Origin: Chondrus crispus
Taxonomy: Eukaryota; Rhodophyta; Florideophyceae; Gigartinales; Gigartinaceae
Direction: 5' to 3'
Length of the DNA: 64,000 nucleotides
NCBI RefSeq assembly: GCF_000350225.1
Contig: NW_005179187.1
Span: forward strand, 45,085 to 109,084
Below, in pieces: positions 43,841-54,700 of this stretch (within the stretch, counting starts at the first letter, position 1; the number at the start of each line of letters is the position of its first letter). Below the pieces are notes generated by a model. The model made no database searches. It saw nothing but the letters and a program-made list of their open reading frames with translations, and had not been told where the DNA came from. Both the position numbers and the translations under genes were made by a program.

Positions 43841-46630
43841 GGCGAGAGTGAAATCCAGTGAGGTGGTAAGAGAGGTACAATGAGGGAGGCGGCGAGAGAG
43901 GTAAAGTGAGGAAAGAAGTGGTGGGGATTCGAAATGGTGGGGATTCGAAGCGGTGAGAGGTGGTGGGGCGTGAGGGCGTATAGAAGCGGAGAAGGGAGAC
44001 GTTTACGTGAGTGGGGGAAAGAAGTGCGCGGCACAGGCAGGATTGTGTGAGGGGTAAACGATGAAGTGAAAGAAGGACTCAGGTTGTCGAGGGCGGGGCT
44101 CCAGAGCGAAAGGCAGCGAGTGGTATCTGGAGAAGTAGGCGTGCGAGTGTTTGACGTGCAAACAGGGACACTCATCGAGAACGCTTCACCTGGACATACG
44201 ACAGATTTTCTCAGAGTTCAGATGAATTCGGACGAATGATGAGTGGCATCTGGATGCGGAGGCAAGTCCGTGTAGGCGTTGGATTTGTATTGGGACCGGA
44301 AAACAGGGACACATTAACGAGACGCATGGAACGAGGGCGGTTGCGTCGGGATGAGTGCAGAAGAAAGATATGTGCCAACCAGAATTGTCTTACAAAATCG
44401 GGCGGGGTTGACACGGACCGAAAGATCGCTAGGTAGGTCTACACTCTTTGGATACGCGAACGTTGTGCGTATTTGGGCGATGTGTGTGGGGGGAAGGGTT
44501 TTGAAGCGAGGATCGGATATTTGTAACTTGCCCGTGAAAGATATAGAGAAGGGAGCAGAAGGTGGCGACGTATCAATTGGAAACACCGAAAAGTTGGATA
44601 CCTCGCAGACGAATGGCGACGGACGGGATGGGGTGTCTTGATCTTGGAACTAGAGTGCGCAGGTCTGGGACATAGAAATGGAAGCGCATGACAAGAACGC
44701 ACCCTCTGGACACATGAATCGGGTGCGTACTGTTGCCATAAGTGCACACCGAATACATGTAGTTTACTGACCATTCGATGCCAGTTTCGGAGTGAGGGAC
44801 ATAATGACGGGGCTACAGGTCGTTCGTTTATCTTCTGGAAGCGCGGAAAGAGTGGTTATGGTTGCGAAAAGTGCGAACAGAATACTTGCAGTATCTACAT
44901 CGTGGAAAACAGTGTGCGAGTGTGGGACGTGAAGGTGGGACCACAATTCGGAGACGCAGTAAGGCGCAGTAAGTGCACACATAACATGGTTGGATGGCAG
45001 TATGATGAGATGCAGACGACTGGGATATGGCGTCTGATTCCTGAGCGAAAACGTGCTGGAATAAGACGTGGAGAGAAAGACTAAACTTCAGAGAAGAGGT
45101 TTATTTAACCACTCTCTTTGACTTCACGGGTAACATAATAAGATCGGCGCGCATAGCGCGCAAGGAGCTCACTTGTCTCTGCCGTCTAATCAACATTTGT
45201 GTGTATGTGATTGCATGTCTGTGAGTGTCTGTGCGTGTCTGTGTGTATGGATACTGCCCGGTGCTCCTCGTCTTCGCCACAAGCAATCACCCATCAGAGT
45301 CCCTCGGTCATACAGCACTCCTCTGACACCCCACAGGTGCCGCTAAATTCTCCTTCTACACCCTCAATCCCTTCTCCGTTGGCCTTCTTGATCTTTGCCG
45401 TCCATGTTTCTAAAAGAGATCCACAATCAATCTAATTTCGTCACTTTTCCTCCACGCAGTTCTTTCCTGCCTCTTGACCCCCGCCGGCATCCAGTTACCT
45501 CTATTCCCCCCTCTATACCCACCACTTCGAATCTCCACCACTTCGAATCTCCACCACTTCGTTAATCACATTTTTCCTTGCTTTGCTCATATCCTTTTCC
45601 CTCTCTCTGCCCTCCCACCCACCATGCCGCGGTGGCCATCCCTCGCCGCCTCCGTTGAGCTAACCACCAACGCCTTGGAAGGCCTCTGCCTCCTCCCGGC
45701 ACTCCCACTGCGCTAGCTTCTCCAATTCTCTCCCACTCTTCTAACCCCTTTCGAAAAGCCCACTCCCCGTCCCTTCCCGTCTGCGCACATTCTCCTGCGC
45801 CGCCCGCTGCAGCATCCCGTTCTAGCCCAATCGCTGTCCTCCTCCCCGCCCGTCGCCACCAACCTGGGCTCCCATACTGCCGCCGCTACCCTCTCGGACG
45901 CCAATTACACCACCAAACGACCCGTGCTTGCCGCGCAGCGGAACCTCTCAGCCCTACGCAGCCCGCTGCTTCGCCACCGCCACCCGCCGAGCCCGCTGCT
46001 TCGCCGCCGCCACCCACGCCCTTCTGCCTTCCGCCATCGATGCCCGCCCGGTCCCATCCGCTTCTGCCTGACCCCGCCACCGCCATGGTGCTCGCCGTTT
46101 CTGAAGACGTACGGGAAATTTTGAATTGCATGATTTACTCACTGTAGAATGTGACCGCTCAATTTATTGGAGCAGGGCACTGTAAGCTCCCAGGCTGCCG
46201 CTGGATTGGTGAGCCTTGTAAAGTTTGGTGTCCATCTGGACATGGACTGGACCGCCTGTAAATCTATGACATGGACATGCGTCTCAATTTCATGCTTCAT
46301 CAGCACCGGGCGGTGCCGACACTGCACGTTCGCTTTCTCCTTCTGTTCTTCTGTTCCGCACTTCGATTTTGATCCAGCTCTTTCCACTCGGCCTCCCTCC
46401 CCTGCTTTGTCAACGCCAACTTGCAGTTGGTTATCCTCGAAGCTGCTCACCAGAGCGGTTCTTCGCTTTTTGACCTCGACGTGCGCTCTTGCGACGCCGC
46501 ATCCTGTCGTGATCAGCTTCTCCGCCACTCCTTCTCCCTTCCGCTGTCCTCCCTTCGAACGCTTGTTGCTCCTTCAACCTGTCGCAGGAATTGCAACCAC
46601 CCGCGTGCCCTCTCTCGCTGCTACAACACT
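43841..46630. other. Purine- then pyrimidine-rich gene-free DNA
   Basis: 43850-44160 is G/A-rich, 45190-45250 is GT-rich (TGTCTGTG runs), and 45470-46090 is C/T-rich. Overlapping frames on both strands are composition artefacts. Confidence 0.4.
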
Positions 46631-46635
46631 ATCCG

Positions 46636-46986
46636 ATGTCCACACCACTTCGCCAACGTACTTCTCAGTCCATCTTGTCAAGTACAGAAGTAGATTATGA
46701 AACTGCCCGGCGGGCTCCTCAAGAAGCATGGGACCATATATACGAAATGAGCCCGTCAGAACGCGAACGGCACTTCGGTGGAACGGACAGGGCATGGCGT
46801 CAGAAGATGGACATGGGCCGTTCAATCTGCAAGCTGTTCGTTGAATGGACAAGGCGCGGCCCATATCACGACGTCGTGCCGAGAAATACCAGCGCGGAGG
46901 GAGCAGAGAGTGTTCACAAGTTTGATGCTAGCTCAATCACAAGTGGCGTTGTGGTACTGCCGACCATGGAAAAACGGGCACACTAG
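46636..46986 (+). CDS. Hypothetical protein, 116 aa
   Basis: The ATG at 46636 opens a frame of charged, helical character (STEVDYETARRAPQEAWDHIYEMSPSERERHFGG, DRAWRQKMDMGRSICKLF). It has better amino-acid balance than its neighbours, but no family is recognised. Confidence 0.3.
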   Translation: MSTPLRQRTSQSILSSTEVDYETARRAPQEAWDHIYEMSPSERERHFGGTDRAWRQKMDMGRSICKLFVEWTRRGPYHDVVPRNTSAEGAESVHKFDASSITSGVVVLPTMEKRAH

Positions 46987-47092
46987 CGAGGCAGCTGTTG
47001 AGAAGGGGTGTCAGGGACTGCGGGGAGACAGTCAAAGAGACGCAGGGATGGGACGAGGAGGAGCGGGAAGCTAGTGAGAGTGCGCAGCGTTA

Positions 47093-47611
47093 ATGTCGGG
47101 AGGATGGCGGACAGGGCGGGATAATACGCAAGTGGGTGCAATAATGGAAAGAGAGCACTGGGTCAGGTCAGGGGCGGGCGTAGGGGGAGGGGTCTGGGAG
47201 TGGTTGGTTGTGGGGATTGTGTGTTGGGATTGTGTATTATGTTTATGCGTGCGAGAGTATCAGCAAAGCCCACGAGATTGTATCGACGCTGCTCAGCAGC
47301 AGCAGAAGCAGCCGCGGCTGCAGCGCTCGGGGACGCCGCCGCCTCTCACGCAAAATCCTGGCGCCGATGCGAGCGCTTCGGACAATGACTGCGACAGGCA
47401 TCGTACAGAAGTTATGATGGGCAGTAGGAAAGTTATCCTGGCTTCATACAAGGGCGCCGCCACAGAGGACATCAAAACCAATATTTCCAGGTGCTTTTCC
47501 CTCTTCCCGGGCACCCAGCGGCCCCTTATGGATCACCACTACAACGAGATCATCATCTCGGCAGGCGTGCCCAGCGGTCGCTATATGATTTTTTATGACC
47601 GAGTCTCATAA
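47093..47611 (+). CDS. Hypothetical protein, 172 aa
   Basis: The ATG at 47093 gives a Gly-rich start, a hydrophobic stretch (WLVVGIVCWDCVLCLCV), a glutamine run, and a better-formed tail (SRKVILASYKGAATEDIKTNISRCF, HHYNEIIISAGVPSGRYMIFYDRVS). The tail may be the only real part. No family is recognised. Confidence 0.3.
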   Translation: MSGGWRTGRDNTQVGAIMEREHWVRSGAGVGGGVWEWLVVGIVCWDCVLCLCVREYQQSPRDCIDAAQQQQKQPRLQRSGTPPPLTQNPGADASASDNDCDRHRTEVMMGSRKVILASYKGAATEDIKTNISRCFSLFPGTQRPLMDHHYNEIIISAGVPSGRYMIFYDRVS

Positions 47612-48451
47612 TCCCTAACGAGACCGCTGTTTCCACTCTACAAGCTCCAAACGATTCTATACCACCTAACTGTTCGTTTGTTTACTTGGATGCGCTTCCA
47701 GTGAATTGTCTTTGTCTTCCGGGAGAAAGAAAAGAGCCTCAACGTCCGTGCCCCACCACTACTTGTCTTCCAAATACGCTGCCGTTTCTGTGGGTGTTAC
47801 CGGCCCATCCACTTCAATCAGATAATCTAAGAGAGACTCACGCGCTTTCGAAGTCCAGAATTGAAGGTCTTTGTGCTCGTGCGAGCACAAAGACCTTCAA
47901 TTCTGGACAGCTGGTGCGAGCACCAGATCATCACCTCCAGGACTTTTTCCATACGTAAGCAATTTGTAAACAGCTCGATTAGCTGTAATGATGTCTTCCA
48001 ACTGAGCCACTTTTCCACAAAACCGAAAAGAATCGGCAAACCATTGCCAAAACGTTTGCGGAAATTTTAGGCGAACCTATAAACGTCCGTGCAACTTTTG
48101 GAAAGACATGGTCACAAGCATAAATGGACTTACAGTGACAGATATTTCCGGTAGCGATTCCATCATGCTTCGTCCACTGTTGGCAGTGGAGCACCAATGA
48201 TATTTAAACGAATAAAAATGCGCTACAACACGGCATACCAGGCGAGCTGAGTCATGGATGCAACACCAGGGGCAAAAATGACACGGGGCCAAGGCCAGAC
48301 GTCTCGGAGCGGATGACCGCGCAGGACCTATTCTCCTGATCGCGACTCTGGCAGCATCAAGCGGAAAAATTAGAGCATTTTCGTTACGTACCACTCTTAT
48401 TTCGGAAGTTTTGTTACGTACCACTTTTCTGAGCCCCTTTTCTTAGCAGCG
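47612..48451. other. Gene-free stretch left of the piggyBac element
   Basis: No coding frame is supported. The perfect hairpin at 47853-47908 and a short direct repeat (GTTACGTACCACT at about 48384 and 48413) are the only structures. Confidence 0.4.
47853..47908. repeat. Palindrome with 27-bp perfect arms, 2-nt loop
   Basis: 47853-47879 is the exact reverse complement of 47882-47908. Confidence 0.95.
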
Positions 48452-48648
48452 CTAGTGTCTAGACGACCGGCAATTTGCCTCATATGAGGTCACCCTTGAC
48501 CTCATATGAGGTCAAATGCTCTACAGTAAAATTTAAACAAAATTTAAGATTTTCGCAAGTATAGAACAAATGGAGCACAATTTTTACGAAGTAGAACTTT
48601 GAACGACTATAAAGACAACTATAAACGACTAGTTAGTAACTGACAAGC

Positions 48649-48712
48649 CAGCTCAGTGGTCTGCAAGGATCGCTGAGTCTTAGAGGCCGGGGTTCAACTC
48701 CTCGCTGAGCAC
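48649..48712 (+). ncRNA. tRNA-like sequence with A and B boxes (possible SINE head)
   Basis: AGCTCAGTGG (A box) and GGTTCAACTCC (a perfect B box, 48691-48701) lie 42 nt apart, and the T-arm stem CGGGG/CCTCG pairs. The acceptor and anticodon stems do not pair well, so it is not a good tRNA gene. It lies inside the piggyBac element, downstream of the transposase. An internal pol III promoter from a tRNA-derived SINE is likely. Confidence 0.4.
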
Positions 48713-48984
48713 TTTAGTGGTCGAAAAATCCCTTCGGGGATCTCGATGGTTCTTGTTCGTGACCTGCAGCCCAGGACGCTTTATAGCGCCCACTCGAACA
48801 TGAGATTGAATACGGTGACATCTCATAAAGGGGCATTCCGACACGGCTGCAGGTCTTCCAAGCAAGTCTTTAGACGCAGGATAGAACCATAGGGGGCAAA
48901 AGGAGTTTTTTATCTCTTTTTGCTCTATTTTACTCAAATGCTGACCCATTTAGTCAGTTTTAAAGGCTTAGAACGCTTTAAGCA

Positions 48985-51087
48985 CTAATAGTACTTACCT
49001 TTGTAAGTAAGATCGTGACGTTCGTCGACGTGTTTCTTAAAACAGTCACGCCCAGTCTGGTGATGACAAAGGTATACTTCTTTGTCAAAATATGCCTTGC
49101 AGGCTGAGCAAATAAACTTTGACTTTTTTGTACCTTTGCAAATATTGCATCTGGATTGATAAAGAGCACAAGTCTCCTCGCCGGATGCGCTTTTACGCTT
49201 GCGAGTGGTTGGAGTTAGGTGAGTACCAATTCCACTGCCAAACCCAACATCTTCATCTTCAACAGCACTGTCTGATTCTCGCTGACGTAACGATATACGA
49301 TCATACTTGTTATCAATCAACTGGTCAGCAAGCTCACAATAAAACTGATTTGGAGACATCTTAGAACCATCTCCTTTTGCACCTGCATACAGTTTCCATG
49401 CATCCACAATGCAAATGGCCAATAAAGAAGTGTTGACACGCATAGACCACTCCTTGACTTCGAACTTCTTTTCCAAGCCGAGATCATCCTGACGAGATCT
49501 GTTGTGGCGGTCAATCTGAGAGCAAGTTTCATAATACTGCTCACAGACTGAGGGAATACGGATAGACAATTCCTCTTTTCTTGTCACGCCATGACGTGTA
49601 CGCCATCTCTCGCGGTAGATTGGAGTTCCTTCGTTGGATGTTCCGACAGAACTAATAAAGTATCTGCGGTCTCGGTCCACCCACATCACTGCCATGAGAT
49701 GAGGCCCGGCCACTGGCTTCGAAACTAGTGTGACGTGCTCTCCCTTTTCAGCAATCTCCAGATGAGATAGATATTTCATCGGATATTTCTTGGTAGATGT
49801 CTTCACTACACCTGTGAATCTAAGACCTTTCTCATAAAGTGATTCAGCCGTGTGGACAGAAGCAAAGTACGAATCCGCGCAGACAACACGATTGGTGTGA
49901 AACCATGGCTGTAACAACCTCAAAGTCACTGCGGTTCCGTGTAAGTGGTCACTTTCAAAATCTTTTAAAGAAGTCTCCTCAGCTGAGACGACGTTCTCAA
50001 TTCTTATTATGATTCCACTTTTTCCACATGCAGCAGTCTTCAACTCACAGCCATTCTCGGGTTTTCGGTCCATGGCCACATAATGCGGAAGACCGGTTTC
50101 AATCCAATCTCCTCCAAGTCCATACCAGCGTGACATACTCTCATCAACGCAGATGTTCTGTGATGGAATCACATGTGATGCTCTGTGATCATTGATTGCG
50201 ACCATGAAGTCCCTGATCATACCCCATCTGTCATTTGAGTCAGCTGGAAAGCTGAACGTGACATTCTGACGAAGCTCCTCGAATCTTCTGCGGGAGATGA
50301 TGTTTCCGAATTGAGGTTGCGGGAGATATTTGCTGGTTTCCTGTGAGCTCCAAAGAGACCTTCTGGTGCTGAATTCAATCCGAGTCATAAGGATTAGCAC
50401 CCCGAAAAACTTCAAAATTTCACCTCTTGTAGTCAAACGAAGTCCCCTTGATTCCATTGCATCGTTGGTGTAGGAAACCATTAATGCCAAGTGCTCCTGT
50501 GGGAACATCCACATGAAGTAGTCCATGGGATGCATTTGAGATGGACTGTGACCACGGGATATAATCTCATCAATCGGTCCAATCACCTTCCATCTTCTCG
50601 GCGGTATCATACCATTTAAATGCATCGTGACTTCCTCACGCTTCCAGGCCCGGCCGTGGACATTCATGAGGCCATCTTGGGAATCCATTTCGTCACTCTC
50701 GGAGATTCTCGTACTCGGGCTGAGTGCTCCTTCCAGTGGCGTCACGCGGTCCTCTGTAGGCTCCGGTTGCGCATAATGCTCAGTTTCTTGCTGGATATGA
50801 TCTTCAGGACCGTCATCGATCAGGTCCATCACTTCACCAGCCTTGATGTTAGCTATGCGAAGCGTGACTTCCTTGACGCCATCTGATAATTCCCATTTAG
50901 CCCTGACTGAAGTGACACTGCGACCCTTCACTTTGTCAGTTTTCATGCTAATGACAGTTCCCGTGACCAACTTGATCTTCCAGGAGGCTCCATACATGCG
51001 ACGACATTTACTCTGAGCTGTGAGCAGTCTTGCACGAGTGTGGACGCGGTTACCTGCAATAATTCGAGGATCATTGACGCTCACCAT
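48985..51087 (-). CDS. piggyBac transposase, 700 aa
   Basis: The ATG at 51087 opens an unbroken frame. The N-terminal ~170 residues are charged. The DDE_Tnp_1_7 core follows, with catalytic candidates D315 (CVDESMSRWYG), D405 (CADSYFAS) and D471 (MWVDRDRRYF) and the conserved CSQIDRHN at 522-529. The C-terminal Cys-rich finger is complete (CNIC, CSAC, C674, C682, then HVDERH), and is needed in the family for binding the ends. The length is at the upper end for the family. Nothing in the frame looks broken, so this could be an active or domesticated copy. Confidence 0.92.
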   Translation of the reverse strand: MVSVNDPRIIAGNRVHTRARLLTAQSKCRRMYGASWKIKLVTGTVISMKTDKVKGRSVTSVRAKWELSDGVKEVTLRIANIKAGEVMDLIDDGPEDHIQQETEHYAQPEPTEDRVTPLEGALSPSTRISESDEMDSQDGLMNVHGRAWKREEVTMHLNGMIPPRRWKVIGPIDEIISRGHSPSQMHPMDYFMWMFPQEHLALMVSYTNDAMESRGLRLTTRGEILKFFGVLILMTRIEFSTRRSLWSSQETSKYLPQPQFGNIISRRRFEELRQNVTFSFPADSNDRWGMIRDFMVAINDHRASHVIPSQNICVDESMSRWYGLGGDWIETGLPHYVAMDRKPENGCELKTAACGKSGIIIRIENVVSAEETSLKDFESDHLHGTAVTLRLLQPWFHTNRVVCADSYFASVHTAESLYEKGLRFTGVVKTSTKKYPMKYLSHLEIAEKGEHVTLVSKPVAGPHLMAVMWVDRDRRYFISSVGTSNEGTPIYRERWRTRHGVTRKEELSIRIPSVCEQYYETCSQIDRHNRSRQDDLGLEKKFEVKEWSMRVNTSLLAICIVDAWKLYAGAKGDGSKMSPNQFYCELADQLIDNKYDRISLRQRESDSAVEDEDVGFGSGIGTHLTPTTRKRKSASGEETCALYQSRCNICKGTKKSKFICSACKAYFDKEVYLCHHQTGRDCFKKHVDERHDLTYKGKYY

Positions 51088-51346
51088 TTTGAAGAAATTT
51101 TGGGAAGAGGAAGACGAAAGTGTTGATTAGGGAAGACTGAGATACGGAATTGAATGTTTTCTGGTTTGCCAACGTTTAATACTCTAATCGTAAGGCTTTC
51201 ACTACAGTAGCGATAAATTTCTACAATTATTCGAATTGCAAAAGCCCGCCTAAAAACTGGCCTCATATGAGGTCAATTGACCTCATATGAGGCCATTTGT
51301 CACCTAGACACTAGAGTCTTGAAGACGTGAAGAGGGCGTCGTCGGA

Positions 51347-51744
51347 ATGAGTTTGATCAAAGGGAGCACGTTCCCTGACATGCACAGCATCTTGATGCCA
51401 TCCTTAGCCCTGTGCGCCACCGTGGGCCCATCTCACAAGGTAAAAAACTCATACTCTGGGCGCCTGCGTATACAGTGCCCCTCCCAGGAGTGCTCATACA
51501 TTTTCAAAGCTAAACCAGGCCGCAGAGCAAACAACGGCTTGTGGAGAGTGGGAAAACTCAATCTCACTCACCCCTGCGACGCAATAAAGGGGAAACGAAA
51601 GCGCAAGCCCTTAGCCGTGTGCTAGTGTTTGATAATCTACGCGAGCGGCATGCGAACGTCCCGCCAATGACATCCGCTACCCTTGTAGCACACTCTTCCT
51701 TCGTTCGTGTAGCCTCTCGCGGCCACGCATTGCCCTCCTCTTGA
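51347..51744 (+). pseudogene. MULE/FLYWCH-type zinc-finger fragment
   Basis: The ATG at 51347 lies 32 bp past the piggyBac end. The frame reads SGRLRIQCPSQECSYIFKAK, then GLWRVGKLNLTHPC. This C-x4-C ... H-x-C spacing and the W fit the N-terminal DNA-binding region of Mutator-like transposases. The frame stops at 51625, while another frame carries on for about 40 codons (SRVLVFDNLRERHANVPP). Only the N-terminus survives. Confidence 0.45.
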
Positions 51745-54700
51745 CGACCTGGCCCCGCCTCAAGACTCGCCACCCGTCTTCACTCCGCTCCAGGAGGTAA
51801 TCCCAGTCAGCTAAGCCCCCAGACTCCCTCTACTGTAAGTGCGGATGGCCACAATCTCTCTTTATCCCCCAAGGCTGCAGAAACACTCCACTGTGGTGCA
51901 AGGAACGATGACTCTGTTTTACTGAGGCTAGCGGACGAGGCTCTAATAAGAGGCGGAGGCGGAGGCACGGAGCCGCTGTCTATCTGGGTGACACCTGTGG
52001 TGCGTGTATGCGTGTCCTAGGTGTGTGTGCTGTACATGGGAATCATGACATCCACAAAGGCGCCCCTAACGCAAACTGTCATCCCTCCCCGCCTCCCTCC
52101 CATCACCTTCCCCCCTGTCTGCGATACGTCCATATCGTACAAGTTTGGGGTAGACTTGCTGTGCATAATACCCGAAACCAGTACGAGCTGCTGAACTGTT
52201 TGTGCTAAGCAGTCATGCTAAACGCGACCTCCCGACGTCCTTCACCGGGCGTACCTCATTTCCGTCGAGCACCTGGATTACATCCATCGCCAACCGGACC
52301 CCCGCGGCGGTATCTGCGCCACCGTCACTTCCCACGACAACGTCCATGCTGGCAAACACTAGGTCACCACCCACTCTATCACCAGCTCCCCCTCCGCTCC
52401 GAACAGGTACACCCGGCCGAGCACTTTCGTGCGCCCCGCCTTTGCGCTGAGCTTGAGCATGGCAGAGCGAGCAAAGTCCAGCCCCGACCACAGCCCCTCC
52501 GTCCCCTAAAACTCTTGGTGCTGCGGCGTTAGCACCTCCCAGCGTCGCGCAGCCGCACCCCCACGGCATCCTGCCACTGACTTTGTTTCCAGTCGATGTC
52601 GCAGTCTCCCTCGCGCGCCGACTTCGAAATGTTTCACAATTTCCACCGGCCCGCTCGCCGGCGCCACGGACGCGGTGTACTCACCCTCCGCCGCGTCGTA
52701 CCGCGCCGGTCATGCCCCTGGGCTCGACCAGCTCCGTGCCCAATGCCCACCTCGTCGGCAGAGCTGCCTTCAGTGAGGGCCCCGCGCGACACAGCCCTCT
52801 TCGCGGCGACTACCTTCTTGCCCATGTACGAGTGGCCCACGGCCCGCGCGAGGCCATGTGAGAGGCGCAGTTGTGCCAGCGTGCAGGGTTGAGGGAGACG
52901 CGCTGCAGACGGAGAGGAGCGCGTCGCGACACTTGTGGTGCGCGGCGAAACGTGCCGAGGAAGGGAGCGGGTTTGGAGCGCCGATGATGCATGAAACAAC
53001 CATGCCTTCAGCAATGCTTCCGAATGGCCAGCACGGGTTTTGAGCTAATGGCCAATTCGTGTAGCGCCCTTGGGCGATACAAAGAGCCTCAAGTTCAATT
53101 TCCCAACAGGTTTGTTCAGTTACGGTATCACCGTAACACTGTTAACTGCAGTAGCGCCTTCCCCGCTCTCATCAAGTAATTGTCAGTTGTTCAAGTTTGG
53201 TGTTGTCCAAAACACAAAAGTTGAACCGTGATCTAATGCGTTGCAGAATGGCCATCCGTTGTTGCGCTTGTGCTGCCATGGGGCACGTTTTCGTATCATC
53301 GATGCAAGGGGAATCGCCATACGTACCACACCATGTGCACCATTCACATAGATTTACAAGACGCATTGAATTGAGGATGGCGAAACTAGCTAGACCGTAT
53401 AAACAGACTTTGATTGCCCCCTCCTTAAGCGTGGCATCGAGTGAACCAAGCTTAAGTCAGGTGCTTGGACAGGCCTGTCATTTTCCCCAAGTGTTCCTAG
53501 GTGGAGTTCCCCGTTCGACCATTCTGGCTGAAATATTCCGATATCCAGAGGGCGTCGGCTTGCCAACTTGCAATCTATGGGCGCTTGGAGGAGCTCGTTC
53601 TGTGTGCGCACCAACGAAGTGACGACATCGATATCTAGTTCGTTTCTAAGAAAGAGGCAAAGTAAAAGAAAAAACATCAAAAGCATGGCGTATCCGGCGG
53701 CAGAGGCAATGAACCACACATTTATCGCCGCTCGTGCTGTCTTCCGCACCCCGTACCCCATCCCGATCTTCGGAGACAAGCTTCTGTCTAGGGGGAGCAC
53801 TGGGAAACTCTTGACACTTGATGCTTCGTCAGCAGCATCCATTGAGAAAATTTGAGGCCGCGATCCAGTGACTCGTAGGCTCCTAACCGGCAAAGTCTTG
53901 TAGAGAGACATGTAGACCATCGTGTCTTTTGCTTCTTCTAAAAGTCCGCGAGCATATTGTGCCACGTTTATCTTCCGATTCATACGGAATTCAGTTTCTT
54001 GAACTTCGGATGCCCACCCTTGGATGATTCGATATGAATCGTTCTCAAAAGTCAGCCGACACGAACACACGAAGTGACCCATGGCGCATTCTCCCCGATC
54101 AGTAATGTACACATGAACGAGTTCGGAAATGGATCCAGCACTGACTGCTAAGCTACCATGCCATTCCACGCTCTTGAACTGCAAGTCTTCATAAGGCAAA
54201 CCAAATTCCATCTGCTCTGCTCCGCTTATCCGAACCGGCAACCGCTCCATCTGCAGTTCAGGTCCCTGAGGAGCTAGGCGTAGGAGGTCCGGTTCTAAGT
54301 CCACCCAAACTTTTTCGGAACCAGCAAGCGAACGAAAGATCAAGTGTTGAATATCTGCCCAACCTCGAAGAACGAAACTACCCGGGTGCAAGCCACCATT
54401 ATCGTCGCTCCCAATTCGTACGGGAATTTCCTCTATTCTTTTCTCTCTCGTCATGTTTAGGGCTACCGCAGAGTTCCATCCTGCTCCAAGTGCCATATCA
54501 GAAAGGACAGCAATGAGTCTGTGGACCATGGTGTGGTTTTTCCATTGCCATAATTGTCGTTTGATTTCCTCCTCGTCACAGTTAGACCAGTTAAAGGGTA
54601 CTGTGGCCACTATTTGCTCAGTCATATTACCTTCTGATGATGTTCTCCTCTTGAATTCTATTCCCGTTTCCCTGGCACTGACAAGCACGCGCTCTATAAA

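Larger units (their letters stand above)
48452..51314 (-). mobile_element. piggyBac element, near complete
   Basis: The 11-bp ends CTAGTGTCTAG (48452-48462) and CTAGACACTAG (51304-51314) are inverted. Inside each end lie two copies of the palindrome CCTCATATGAGG (48478-48489 and 48500-48511; 51261-51272 and 51281-51292). The 2.86-kb length and single long transposase gene fit the superfamily. The TTAA target site is not intact: TTAG lies 5 bp outside the left end and TTGA 4 bp outside the right end, which may be its remains. Confidence 0.85.

Noticed and set aside
52200..53020. Genes in the GC-rich part of the duplication
   Set aside because: Frames on both strands are equally conserved because the copies are recent, so conservation cannot pick a frame. 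A stop also breaks one of them in copy 1.
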